Positions 43,245-52,206 of a DNA stretch of 64,000 nucleotides are shown here, piece after piece (the first letter of the stretch is position 1; each line of letters begins with the position of its first letter). This DNA is from MED-G78 sp964275345. GTDB lineage: Bacteria; Pseudomonadota; Gammaproteobacteria; Magnimaribacterales; D2472. The DNA lies in the NCBI GenBank assembly GCA_964275345.1, contig CAXYBK010000003.1:558001-622000 (forward strand). The letters are read 5' to 3'. A model generated the notes under the pieces. The model was not told where the DNA came from and searched no databases. It saw nothing but the letters and a program-made list of their open reading frames with translations. Both the position numbers and the translations under genes were made by a program.

Positions 43245-44330
43245 ATGTTTGAGTATTTAGGAACAGTTTTAGTAGATTTTGATCCAGGCTTTGATATTTT
43301 AAGATATCTTACTGTTAGAACAATTGGCGGCACCGTTACCGCACTTCTTATATCTATTTTATTGGGTCCTTTAGTTATAAATCTTTTAAAGAGATTTCAG
43401 TTTGAACAACATGTCAGAGTTGATGGACCTAAAAGTCACTATAAAAAAACTGGTACTCCCACCATGGGGGGATTGCTTATTCTAATGTCACTCGTAATAT
43501 CAACATTACTTTGGGCTGATTTAAGTAATCGTTACATATGGGTAGTTCTTTTTGTGACTATCTCATTTGGTGTTGTTGGATTTTTAGATGACTTCATTAA
43601 AATTAAATCAAAGAGCTCTGATGGATTATCAAGTAAACAAAAAATCATCCTTCAAAGTTTATTTGCATTTATTGCAACTACGTTTCTGTATTTCTCTGCT
43701 GAGACGTCACCTGAAACTGCTTTTATTGTTCCTTTTTATAAAGATCTCTTGATAAGCATGAGTCCATTTTTATTTATATTTTTAGGTTCTTTTGTTGTTG
43801 TTGGATCATCCAACGCAGTTAATCTAACAGATGGCTTAGATGGGTTGGCAATATTACCGACAATACTTATAGCAGGGGCTTTAGGGTTAATTGCTTATGG
43901 GATGGGAAATATCTTAATCGCAGATTATCTTTACTTGCCTCATTTAGAAATATCTGGGGAATTAGTTGTGTTCTGTGGTGCCTTGATAGGCTCTGGTATA
44001 GGATTTTTATGGTACAACACTTATCCAGCGCAGATTTTTATGGGAGATGTAGGCTCGCTTACTTTAGGAGCCATTCTTGGAACAATTGCAGTAATATTAA
44101 GACATGAATTAGTCTTTGCAATAATGGCTGGAGTCTTTGTTATGGAAACCTTAAGTGTTGCCATTCAAGTTATATCTTTTAAATTAAGAGGAAAAAGAGT
44201 TTTTTTAATGGCGCCAATTCACCACCACTTTGAATTGAAAGGCTGGGAAGAGCCTAAAATAATTGTTAGGTTCTGGATCATAACTATTATTTTAATTTTA
44301 GTTGCTTTAGCAACATTAAAAATTAGGTAA
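43245..44330 (+). CDS. mraY: Phospho-MurNAc-pentapeptide transferase MraY
   Basis: MraY transfers phospho-MurNAc-pentapeptide to undecaprenyl phosphate, making lipid I. It is 361 residues with about ten TM helices. The conserved cytoplasmic loops are visible: DGPKSHYKKTGTPTMGGLLIL, VGFLDDFIKIKSKSSDGLSSKQK (first Asp pair), NLTDGLDGLAI, WYNTYPAQIFMGDVGSLTLG and APIHHHFELKGWEEPKI. All catalytic Asp and His residues are present. Confidence 0.98.
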   Translation: MFEYLGTVLVDFDPGFDILRYLTVRTIGGTVTALLISILLGPLVINLLKRFQFEQHVRVDGPKSHYKKTGTPTMGGLLILMSLVISTLLWADLSNRYIWVVLFVTISFGVVGFLDDFIKIKSKSSDGLSSKQKIILQSLFAFIATTFLYFSAETSPETAFIVPFYKDLLISMSPFLFIFLGSFVVVGSSNAVNLTDGLDGLAILPTILIAGALGLIAYGMGNILIADYLYLPHLEISGELVVFCGALIGSGIGFLWYNTYPAQIFMGDVGSLTLGAILGTIAVILRHELVFAIMAGVFVMETLSVAIQVISFKLRGKRVFLMAPIHHHFELKGWEEPKIIVRFWIITIILILVALATLKIR

Positions 44331-44342
44331 ATACCAAGCTTT

Positions 44343-45392
44343 GTGAAGTCTTTAATATATGGCTACGGGATTACTGGAAAATCAATAGAAAGATATCTCA
44401 TAAAAAATAATATTGATTATAAAATATATGATGATAATAAGGATCTTTATACATCAGATCAATTTACCAATAATCTCAAAGACAATTGGGATGTCATATA
44501 CTGCAGCCCTGGTATTAATAAAGCAGATTTTACAAAACTAAAATTCATTGCTAAAGAAGATGTTTTAACCGATTTAGATGTATTTATGGCGGAAGATACT
44601 TCTATAAAAATTGGCATAACTGGCACTAATAGAAAAAGTACAACTTGTTTTCATCTTCATCAACTTTTAAGTAAAGATTATGCTGTAAATTTAATAGGTA
44701 ATATTGGAGAGCCTGTTCTAGATTACTTAAACTCAGGGGCCGAGTTTTCAATAATTGAATTTTCAAGTCAGCAGTTAGATAAATTAAAAGAAAACAAACT
44801 AGATTATGGCGTCTTATTAAATATCGCTCCAGATCATATTGACTACCACGGAAGCTTTGAAGAATATAAATCTTCTAAGAATCGCATCCTTGAAGCCAAA
44901 GAAAAATCTTACGAAAATAATCCATATAAGTTATTTCATTGGATTACAGGAAAGAAAGCAGAAGCAATTAATTTCAATAATCTACCTTTTAGATTTGAAA
45001 TCATTACAAAATCAATTATTAATGATTCCAAATCAACTAATATGCATTCATTAGATTACGCTATTAAACATGCAAATCAGCATTTTAATGATGATAAATA
45101 CGATCTAATTATTTGTGGAAATCCAGCAAAAGAAGGCTTCAGAACGTTTAATCCTAAAGGTCCAGAGCATACTCTTATCTTTGGATTACACGCCAATGAA
45201 ATCAACAAATGTATTAATCATCCAGAAAAAAAACTCTATAAAAATTTATCTGATGTCTTAATTGAAATCTCAAATAATAAAAATCAGAATATTTTATTTT
45301 CACCTGGTTATCCAAGTGGAGATGATTTTAAAAATTTTGAAGAAAGAGGAGAGTATTTTAATAAATTGGTTCATGAAATTTTACTTAAATGA
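44343..45392 (+). CDS. murD: UDP-MurNAc-L-alanine:D-glutamate ligase MurD, shortened and atypical
   Basis: MurD adds D-glutamate to UDP-MurNAc-L-Ala. This copy has 349 residues, against about 438 in E. coli. Family parts are recognisable: N-domain MKSLIYGYGITGKSIERYL and YCSPGINK; ATP loop GTNRKST (94-100); EFSSQQLD; APDHIDYHGSFEEYKSSKNRI, with the Lys that is carbamylated in E. coli; LPFRFE; INDSKSTN; and PGYPSGDDFKNFEERGEYF. Two things are odd. The P-loop Gly before the catalytic Lys is Arg97 (one base from Gly). Between Lys179 and Arg217 there are 38 residues instead of 104, so the GxHNxxN segment of the central domain is gone. The frame is open throughout. It may be a reduced but working enzyme, or one losing function. 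Confidence 0.88.
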   Translation: MKSLIYGYGITGKSIERYLIKNNIDYKIYDDNKDLYTSDQFTNNLKDNWDVIYCSPGINKADFTKLKFIAKEDVLTDLDVFMAEDTSIKIGITGTNRKSTTCFHLHQLLSKDYAVNLIGNIGEPVLDYLNSGAEFSIIEFSSQQLDKLKENKLDYGVLLNIAPDHIDYHGSFEEYKSSKNRILEAKEKSYENNPYKLFHWITGKKAEAINFNNLPFRFEIITKSIINDSKSTNMHSLDYAIKHANQHFNDDKYDLIICGNPAKEGFRTFNPKGPEHTLIFGLHANEINKCINHPEKKLYKNLSDVLIEISNNKNQNILFSPGYPSGDDFKNFEERGEYFNKLVHEILLK

Positions 45393-46489
45393 TTTATAGA
45401 AATAATATTTTCCTTTCAGTTTCTTTTATTGGATTAATTAGTCTTGGGCTAGTAATGGTCACCTCTTCAAGTATTTATATTGCAGATAATTTAACTGGAA
45501 ACCCTTTCCATTTTGCAACCAGACAAGCTTTTTTCATTGGAGTTGGTATTTTAGTATTTACTATTTTTATATCTATACCATCTTCATTTTTAGAAAAAAT
45601 AGATTGGCTTTTTTTACTCATTAGCATTGTCCTACTTATTGCTCTGTTTGTTCCTGGAATTGGAACTGAGGTTAATGGAAGTATTAGATGGATTAGACTT
45701 GGCCCTATTAATGTTCAGCCTGGTGAAGTTTGTAAATTTAGTATGATTTTATATACCTCTGGATATTGTGTTAGAAGAATGGGTGAGATAAGTACTCTTA
45801 GAGGTTTTCTTAAACCTTTATTGTTGCTAGGATTAGTCTCTTTTCTAATATTATCTCAACCAGATCTTGGAACTACAGCAATAATATGTGCAGTAGTAGT
45901 AGCTATTTTATTCTTTGCTGGAATATCTTTTTTTCAATTTGTATTGCTTCTTCTTTTAATGGGAACTTTAGGATTTATTGCAATCTATTTCACACCATTT
46001 AGATTAACGAGAGTTATGTCATTTATGGATCCATTTTTAGTACAACAAGGTGCAGGATGGCAACTAAGCAATTCATTAATTGGAATAGGTCAGGCAAATT
46101 GGATAGGATTAGGGCTTGGTAATAGTTTTCAAAAAAACCTATTTCTTCCAGAAGCACATACAGATTTTATTTTTGCTATTCTTGTTGAGGAGCTAGGAAT
46201 ATTTGGAGTTATTTTTTTAATTTCACTTTACTCATTTATGATTTTTGCAATTTTTTCAATAGCTATGGAGTCTTTAGCACTAAAGAGGTTTTTTCAGGGT
46301 TTTGTTTCTTTTGGCATTGGTTTTTTAATATCAATACAAGCGCTTTTTAATTTAGCAGTTAATATAGGCCTTCTTCCTACAAAAGGTTTAACATTACCCT
46401 TTATAAGCTATGGGGGAACTAGCATCATAATAATGATGGCTTTTATTGGTATAGTTTTAAGAATCAATAATGAAAATAGATTTTATTAA
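45389..46489 (+). CDS. ftsW: Septal peptidoglycan polymerase FtsW
   Basis: FtsW is the SEDS glycosyltransferase that polymerises lipid II with FtsI. It is 366 residues with about ten TM helices. Conserved parts are GLVMVTSSSIYIA, NGSIRWIRLGPINVQPGEVCKFSMILY, LSQPDLGTTAII, GWQLSNSLIGIGQANWIGLGLGNSFQKNLFLPEAHTDFIFAILVEELG, and FISYGGTSIIIMM. Start overlaps murD by 4 bases. Confidence 0.97.
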   Translation: MIYRNNIFLSVSFIGLISLGLVMVTSSSIYIADNLTGNPFHFATRQAFFIGVGILVFTIFISIPSSFLEKIDWLFLLISIVLLIALFVPGIGTEVNGSIRWIRLGPINVQPGEVCKFSMILYTSGYCVRRMGEISTLRGFLKPLLLLGLVSFLILSQPDLGTTAIICAVVVAILFFAGISFFQFVLLLLLMGTLGFIAIYFTPFRLTRVMSFMDPFLVQQGAGWQLSNSLIGIGQANWIGLGLGNSFQKNLFLPEAHTDFIFAILVEELGIFGVIFLISLYSFMIFAIFSIAMESLALKRFFQGFVSFGIGFLISIQALFNLAVNIGLLPTKGLTLPFISYGGTSIIIMMAFIGIVLRINNENRFY

Positions 46490-46492
46490 TAT

Positions 46493-47540
46493 ATGAATAT
46501 TTTAATTGCCGCAGCAAAGACAGGCGGGCATATATATCCAGCAGTATCTGTTGGAAGTGAATTCATTCACAACAATCATAATGTAATCTTTTTAGGGTCA
46601 AATAATACTTTAGAAAAAAATGCCCTTAAAAACCAACCTGATATTCAATATGAATCAATTCCAATGAAAGGCTTTAGAGGTAATGGATTGGTAAGCAAGT
46701 TATTAGTTTTATTCAACCTACCTCTAAATATTTATAGCTTAATAAAGCTAATCAAAAAAAATAATGTAGATATTGTGATTGTTTTTGGTGGATTTATTAC
46801 AATTCCAGCATCTTTTGCTGCATTAATTCTTAGAAAACCAATATACGTCCATGAGCAAAATACAATTTTAGGTTCAGCTAATAAAATATCCTCATTTTTT
46901 TCAAAGAAAAACTTTCTTGGCATGCCTCTTCATAATAATAATCTTAAAAAATCAGAGATTGTTGGTAATCCAATTCGAAACTCATTTATACCTTTAATGC
47001 AAAAAACATATGATGAAAATGTTCATATATATATAACTGGGGGGAGTCAGGGAGCAAAATATCTAAACGATAATCTTCCTGAAATATTAAAAGATATTAA
47101 GCACCCTGTATTCATTAAACATCAATGCGGTTCAGGAAAAAAAGAAGAAGTAGTTAAGTTATATGAGGGTTTTGAGAATGTTGAAGTAGAAGAGTTTTTT
47201 GATAACCCTAATTTATTAATTGATTGGTCTGATTTTGTAATATCTAGATCAGGTGCATTAAGCTTGTCAGAAACAATGTCAATGAATAAAGGGTCACTTA
47301 TGATACCTCTTGCCCAACGCCATAGATAATCATCAGTTTTTCAATGCAAAATATATCGAAGAAAAAGGAATGGGAATAATTCATGAACAAAAAAATGGTA
47401 TTGAGAATTTAAAGGCAGTAATTAATCTTATCTTGAATGAAAAAAAATATTTAGTTTGGCAAAAAATAAATTTTGAAATTAATCACACTGATGCAGCAAA
47501 AAATATTGTTTCATCAATCCTAAATCAGAGTACTGAATGA
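46493..47540 (+). pseudogene. murG: UDP-GlcNAc:lipid I transferase MurG, frameshifted
   Basis: MurG turns lipid I into lipid II. The first frame (46493-47329) carries AAKTGGHIYPAVSVG, FGGFITIPASFAALI, VHEQNTILGSANKI, VGNPIR, ITGGSQGAKYLND and SRSGALSLSE, then ends in MIPLAQRHR-stop. The second frame, open to 47540, continues as PNAIDNHQFFNAKYIEEKGMGIIHEQ, which is the expected family text after MIPL. Removing one base from CTTGCCC near 47308-47312 restores a protein of about 348 residues, the normal length. Since murG is essential and the rest is well conserved, a sequence error or a very recent mutation is more likely than an old pseudogene. The restored stop overlaps the murC start. Confidence 0.9.
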
Positions 47541-48928
47541 ATCCCTTAAAAAAAATTAAACATATTCACTTTGTCGGTATTGGTGGAGCAGGAATGATTG
47601 GCATAGCATATTTACTTTTAAGAAAAGGCTACAAAGTTAGCGGATCAGATATAAATAAATCAAAATCTTTAAGTAATTTAAAGAAAATAGGAGCAAAGGT
47701 TTTTTATACGCATAATGAAGGAAATGTTGGCAAAGCAGACTTGCTGGTAATGTCTTCAGCAATAAAACCCTCTAATCCAGAATATAGAATTGCAAAAAGA
47801 AAAGGTATTACAATTATTCCAAGAGCGCAGATGTTAGGAAGTTTAATGCGAGGCTATGAAAGTATAGCTGTTGCTGGAAGTCATGGTAAGACAACTACAA
47901 CGAGCATGATTGCAAATATATTTAGTGAAGCTCTTTTGAGCCCAACATATATCGTGGGTGGAAAAGTTTTAGGTATTGGAAAAAATTCAGAACTTGGAAG
48001 CGGCAATCATCTAATTGCTGAGGCTGATGAGAGCGATGGCTCTTTTCTTCACTTACAACCTGATGTTGGAGTTTTTACAAATATTGATAATGATCACTTA
48101 AGTTATTATGACAATGATATAGAGAAATTATTAAATTCATTTCAAATGTTTGCAGAAAATATACCTTTTTATGGCGCACTTATAATTAATAATGATGATA
48201 AAAATGTAAGAGAAGTAGCAAAAAATATTTCAAGAAGACAAATCTCTTTTGGATTTTCTACAAAAAGTGATTATCAAATTACCAATGCCATTTACAAGAA
48301 TAATTATCAAAGTTTTAGTCTAGTAAATAATGTTCTGCAAAAGAAATATTTATTTAGTTTACCAATGCCTGGAAGACATAACTTATACAATGCTGCGGCT
48401 GCCATAGCTGCAAGTCTTGAAGAGGGCATACCAATAAAATCAATTCAAAAAGGGCTTAAGAACTTTCAAGGTGTTTCAAGAAGATTTGAAAAGCATGAAT
48501 TAATAATAAAGAAAAAAAATCTAATCCTAATAGATGATTACGGACATCATCCTGAAGAAATAAGATCAACAATTAATGCAATCCATCAAGCATTTCCTAA
48601 GAAAAAGATTTGTATGATTTTCCAACCCCACAGATACACTAGAACAGCTCAACTTTATGATGATTTCAAGGATGTTTTATCTATGCCAGATTCACTTTTA
48701 TTATTTGATATTTATCCGGCTAGCGAAGCTCCTATAAAAGGCATCTCTTCAAAAAAGCTTTTAGAAAGCATAAAGCAAGATGGCAAGCTTAATGCGAAAC
48801 TCACGTCTAATAAATCCATACTAGATGACATTAAAAATTCATACATGGACTTTGATATTTTAGTAACGCAAGGGGCAGGAAGTATTTCATCAGTCTGCGA
48901 AGCTATAAAAAAGAAATGGCAGAAATAA
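47537..48928 (+). CDS. murC: UDP-N-acetylmuramate:L-alanine ligase MurC
   Basis: MurC adds the first L-Ala to UDP-MurNAc. It is 463 residues: Rossmann start HFVGIGGAGMIGIAYLL, P-loop AGSHGKTTTTSM, EADESDGSFLHLQPDVGVFTNIDNDHL, GRHNLYNAAAAIAAS, and C-domain DDYGHHPEEIRSTI and FQPHRYTRT. All motifs are standard. It overlaps the end of the restored murG by 4 bases. Confidence 0.98.
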   Translation: MNPLKKIKHIHFVGIGGAGMIGIAYLLLRKGYKVSGSDINKSKSLSNLKKIGAKVFYTHNEGNVGKADLLVMSSAIKPSNPEYRIAKRKGITIIPRAQMLGSLMRGYESIAVAGSHGKTTTTSMIANIFSEALLSPTYIVGGKVLGIGKNSELGSGNHLIAEADESDGSFLHLQPDVGVFTNIDNDHLSYYDNDIEKLLNSFQMFAENIPFYGALIINNDDKNVREVAKNISRRQISFGFSTKSDYQITNAIYKNNYQSFSLVNNVLQKKYLFSLPMPGRHNLYNAAAAIAASLEEGIPIKSIQKGLKNFQGVSRRFEKHELIIKKKNLILIDDYGHHPEEIRSTINAIHQAFPKKKICMIFQPHRYTRTAQLYDDFKDVLSMPDSLLLFDIYPASEAPIKGISSKKLLESIKQDGKLNAKLTSNKSILDDIKNSYMDFDILVTQGAGSISSVCEAIKKKWQK

Positions 48929-49842
48929 AAAATATTATAGTGCTCTATGGTGGCGCATCCTCTGAGCGAGATATTTCCCTTGAAAGTGGAAAAGGTATTT
49001 ATGAAGCCTTAGAACAGCTTGGATATCTCGTAACACTAAAGGATTATAATGATTTAGGAGAATTAGAAAACTTAAAAGAATATGACCTAGTTTTTATAGC
49101 CTTACATGGATTTGAAGGAGAATCAGGTATCTTACAAAAAAATTTAGATAACCTCGGTATTCTTTATACGGGTTCAAAATATCTATCCTGTAAAAATACA
49201 TGGAATAAAACTAGATTTAAAGATATTTTAGAATCTGCACTTATACCGACACCAAGAGGTTTTTCAGTAGAGAGAATTCATTCAGACATGCAATCCCCAT
49301 TCAATAACTTTCATAAAAAATATAGTGAAGATATTCAAAATTTATTTCTAAAACCTGAAGAGGATGGTTCTAGTGTAGATATTTTTGAGGTCAATTGTGA
49401 AGGCGACCTTGAGCATGCAATAAGAGATGCACAAAATCCAAATAGAGCATTTATATTTGAAGAATCAATTAAATTTAAAGAATTTACAGTTTCTATTCTT
49501 GATAACAAATGCTTGCCAGTAATTGAAATCAAGACCACTAATAGTTTTTATGACTATGATGCAAAATATATTTCAGAGACTACTCAATTAATAGAGGCTG
49601 ATCTAGATGAAAAAAATAAAAATAAGATTCATGATATGGCTTTAAAAGCCTTTAAAGAACTAGGTTGCTTAAAATGGGGAAGAGTGGATATCCTTCAAGA
49701 TAAGAATGAACAATTCTATATCTTAGAAATTAATACAGTGCCTGGAATGACTTCACATAGTTGCCTTCCAAAGGCAGCGGAGATATTAGGGGTTTCATAT
49801 AAAGAGCTTGTTCAAAGAATCATTCAAGATGCTCACTTATAA
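48916..49842 (+). CDS. ddl: D-alanine:D-alanine ligase
   Basis: Ddl is the ATP-grasp enzyme that makes D-Ala-D-Ala for MurF. It is 308 residues with YGGASSERDISLESGKGIYEAL, LHGFEGESGILQKNLDNLGILYTGS, KPEEDGSSVDIF, ILEINTVPGMTSHSCLPKAAE. It is the DdlB-type size and position (murC-ddl-ftsQ). Overlaps murC by 13 bases and ftsQ by 14. Confidence 0.97.
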   Translation: MAEIKNIIVLYGGASSERDISLESGKGIYEALEQLGYLVTLKDYNDLGELENLKEYDLVFIALHGFEGESGILQKNLDNLGILYTGSKYLSCKNTWNKTRFKDILESALIPTPRGFSVERIHSDMQSPFNNFHKKYSEDIQNLFLKPEEDGSSVDIFEVNCEGDLEHAIRDAQNPNRAFIFEESIKFKEFTVSILDNKCLPVIEIKTTNSFYDYDAKYISETTQLIEADLDEKNKNKIHDMALKAFKELGCLKWGRVDILQDKNEQFYILEINTVPGMTSHSCLPKAAEILGVSYKELVQRIIQDAHL

Positions 49843-50455
49843 ATACTTTTTCCCAGTTGTTTTATTAATAATATTATCTTCATGCAGTAACTTTAAGAAC
49901 ATTGAAGTATTTTTTGAAGATGGTTTTTTGTATGCAGCTCAAAAGGATTTGATATCTGAATTAAAACTTGTCACAACTAGAAAAGAAATAAAAACAACGT
50001 TATCAAAGCAAGAATGGATTGAGGACTTTAAGATAAAATTTAGGATTAATGGCAATATAAAAGTAATTATTAAAACCAAGATTCCTATTTTTATTTGGAA
50101 TGAGAAATATTATGTTGATACTAATATGAAAACATTTGGTTTTGATAAATCTAACCATCGTTTAATCAATGTATTTTGTCCTAGCAATCAGCTAAATCAA
50201 GCAAGAGATTTGATAGATTTTATAAATACCTCATTAATATCAGATCAAATTAGCTTTAAGAAACTTGATTTTAAATATTCCTCAGGATGGATATTACTTT
50301 CTAATACTACTGAGATAAAGTTTGGAAAAAATATCACAACAGCTAGATTAAATTCTTTTAGACAAAGCTTGAATTATGTATACGAAAGTAAGTCTATACC
50401 TAGTATGATAGATTTAAGATATAAAGATGGAGTAGCATTCGATTATGGCAAGTAA
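49829..50455 (+). CDS. ftsQ: Cell division protein FtsQ, reduced
   Basis: FtsQ is the scaffold of the FtsQLB complex. ATG 49829 gives 208 residues, against 276 in E. coli. The N-terminus is MLTYKYFFPVVLLIILSSCSN: a single hydrophobic segment that ends in LSSC, a fit to the lipobox, with almost no cytoplasmic tail. The POTRA domain follows (TLSKQEWIEDFKIKFRINGNIKVIIKTKIPIFIWNEKYYVDTNMKTFG, cf. WIxxxxVxRxWPxxLxVxxxExxPxAxW). The beta domain ends IPSMIDLRYKDGVAFDYGK, the typical DLRYxxGxAVxW end. Identity rests on these and on position. Overlaps ddl and ftsA. Confidence 0.9.
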   Translation: MLTYKYFFPVVLLIILSSCSNFKNIEVFFEDGFLYAAQKDLISELKLVTTRKEIKTTLSKQEWIEDFKIKFRINGNIKVIIKTKIPIFIWNEKYYVDTNMKTFGFDKSNHRLINVFCPSNQLNQARDLIDFINTSLISDQISFKKLDFKYSSGWILLSNTTEIKFGKNITTARLNSFRQSLNYVYESKSIPSMIDLRYKDGVAFDYGK

Positions 50456-51674
50456 TTCTTCAAAAGAATCAAATATTGTAGTTGGCCTAGATATTGGGAC
50501 TTCTAAGATTGTTTGTATTGTAGGTCAGTATGATTCACAGGATAATCTAGAAATTATTGCATTAGGGTCATATCCCTCCAGCGGCTTAAAAAAGGGCGTA
50601 GTTGTGAATATAGATGTCACAACTGATGCAATTCAAAAAGCAGTTGAGCAAGCTCAATCTATGATTGAAGAAAAAATTAAATCAGTCTTTGTTGGAATTG
50701 CAGGAAATCATATTAGAAGCTTCAATTCCCAAGGGATAGAAGCTATTAAAGATAAAGAAGTCTCATCATCTGACATAGAAAGAGTAATTGAATCTGCTCA
50801 GGCCATTGCTATACCTTCAGATCAAAAAGTATTACATGTAATACCTCAAGAGTTTGTAATAGATGATCAGGATTGCATAAAGGATCCCCTAGGAATGTCT
50901 GGAGTAAGATTGGAAGCAAGGGTTCATTTGGTAACATGTTCGAACAATGCAGTTATGAATATTGAAAAATGTGTAAAAAATTGTGATCTTAAAGTTGAAG
51001 GTTATGTACTTGAACAATTAGCAAGTTCTCACTCAATACTATCTGATGACGAAAAAGACCTTGGAGTTTGTTTAGTAGATATTGGAGGAGGAACCACTGA
51101 CATAGCAATTTTTCAAGCTGGCTCAATTGGTTTTACAGGAAATATTCCAATTGCTGGAGATATGGTAACTAATGACATTGCAGTTGCTTTAAGGACCCCA
51201 ACACCAGAAGCTGAAGATATTAAACAAAGACAAGGTTGTGCAGTCCCAGAATTTACTAATGATGAAGAGGTTATAGAAGTGAGAGGAGTTGGTGGAAGAC
51301 CTCCAACTGAGCTTGCAAGAAGAACCTTAGCAGGCTTTATAGAGCCTAGATATATTGAGTTATGTCAATTAGTTAAAGCTGAAATAAGCAGAAATGGATT
51401 TGAAGATAAAATCCCAGCTGGAATTGTATTAACTGGTGGTACATCAAAGATGGAGGGCGTTGTTGAATTGGCTGAGTCAATATTCCAAACAAGTGTAAGA
51501 CTAGGAGTTCCTTCTAAATTTCAAGGTATGGAAAATATTCTTCAAAATCCAATATATGCAACGTCAATTGGTTTAGTGTCGCATGGACATATTCAGAAGA
51601 AGGATAACTATATCCTAGAAAATAACCAAAGCCTTATTTCAAAGTTTTTAAATTGGGCTAAAGGTGAGTATTGA
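50445..51674 (+). CDS. ftsA: Cell division actin homologue FtsA
   Basis: FtsA tethers FtsZ to the membrane. It is 409 residues with VGLDIGTSKIVCIVGQ, the 1C domain GIEAIKDKEVSSSDIERVIESAQAI, VDIGGGTTDIAIFQAG, PTELARRTLAGFIEPRYIEL, GIVLTGGTSKMEGVVELAE and the C-terminal amphipathic helix LISKFLNWAKGEY that inserts in the membrane. It is the last gene of the cluster; the usual ftsZ and lpxC do not follow. Confidence 0.98.
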   Translation: MASNSSKESNIVVGLDIGTSKIVCIVGQYDSQDNLEIIALGSYPSSGLKKGVVVNIDVTTDAIQKAVEQAQSMIEEKIKSVFVGIAGNHIRSFNSQGIEAIKDKEVSSSDIERVIESAQAIAIPSDQKVLHVIPQEFVIDDQDCIKDPLGMSGVRLEARVHLVTCSNNAVMNIEKCVKNCDLKVEGYVLEQLASSHSILSDDEKDLGVCLVDIGGGTTDIAIFQAGSIGFTGNIPIAGDMVTNDIAVALRTPTPEAEDIKQRQGCAVPEFTNDEEVIEVRGVGGRPPTELARRTLAGFIEPRYIELCQLVKAEISRNGFEDKIPAGIVLTGGTSKMEGVVELAESIFQTSVRLGVPSKFQGMENILQNPIYATSIGLVSHGHIQKKDNYILENNQSLISKFLNWAKGEY

Positions 51675-51699
51675 TTGTAAAAAACAATTACATTAGAAT
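51671..51699 (+). promoter_or_regulatory. Promoter of the rpsF operon
   Basis: TTGATT (51671-51676), a 17-base spacer and TAGAAT (51694-51699) lie right behind ftsA, the -35 overlapping its stop codon. Transcription would start near 51706, giving a leader of nearly 50 bases. Good match, 4 and 5 of 6 positions. Confidence 0.65.
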
Positions 51700-51706
51700 G
51701 CACCCT

Positions 51707-51747
51707 CCTTGGTTTTCTTAAGTAAAAGGAAATCTTTAACCAAAAGG
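51707..51747 (+). promoter_or_regulatory. Leader hairpin covering the rpsF ribosome site
   Basis: CCTTGGTT (51707-51714) can pair with AACCAA plus GG (51738-51747), leaving an AA bulge. The 3' side includes the AAAAGG Shine-Dalgarno 6 bases before the rpsF ATG. S6-S18 operons are known to have autoregulatory leaders bound by the S6:S18 pair; this could be one, though I do not see the CCG loop motif of the described element. Confidence 0.4.
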
Positions 51748-51753
51748 TAAAAT

Positions 51754-52206
51754 ATGAACAATTACGAAACAATATTAATAATTAATCCCAACCTTTCTTC
51801 TAAGGTAGGCGATTTTCAGAAGAAATTCGAAAAGCTACTTTCAGACAATTCATTTGAAGTTAAGAAAGTTGAAGATATTGGAAGAAGGCAATTAGCTTAT
51901 TCTATTAACAACCACCATAAAGGCCATTACTTGTTATATCGCATGCAAGGTGATCCTCAGAATATTGCTGAAATAGAAACAAAAATTAAATATGATGAAG
52001 CTATCATCAGACATCTTATTTTAGCCGTAAAAGATTTATCGGGAGAGGATTCTGTTTTACTTACAGAAGCTCTAGAAAATAAGAATAAAAGAACAGAAAT
52101 AGCTGATGAGGCACCAAAAAAAGAAGTAAAAAAAGAAGCTCCTAAAGAAGAAGCATCTAAAGAAGAATCTTCAAGTGCAGACAATAATGAAGAGGAGGTC
52201 TCTTAA
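51754..52206 (+). CDS. rpsF: 30S ribosomal protein S6
   Basis: S6 pairs with S18 on the 30S platform. It is 150 residues: the S6 fold at 1-95 (MNNYETILIINPNLSSKVGDFQKKFEKLL, DIGRRQLAYSINNHHKGHYLLYRMQ, DEAIIRHLILAV), then a Lys/Glu-rich disordered tail (KKEVKKEAPKEEASKEESSS). rpsR begins on the next base. priB, found between these genes in E. coli, is absent. Confidence 0.97.
   Translation: MNNYETILIINPNLSSKVGDFQKKFEKLLSDNSFEVKKVEDIGRRQLAYSINNHHKGHYLLYRMQGDPQNIAEIETKIKYDEAIIRHLILAVKDLSGEDSVLLTEALENKNKRTEIADEAPKKEVKKEAPKEEASKEESSSADNNEEEVS

Noticed and set aside
47310..47540. Separate small gene starting at TTG 47310
   Set aside because: Its sequence is the exact continuation of MurG, so it is the second half of a frameshifted gene and not an independent protein.
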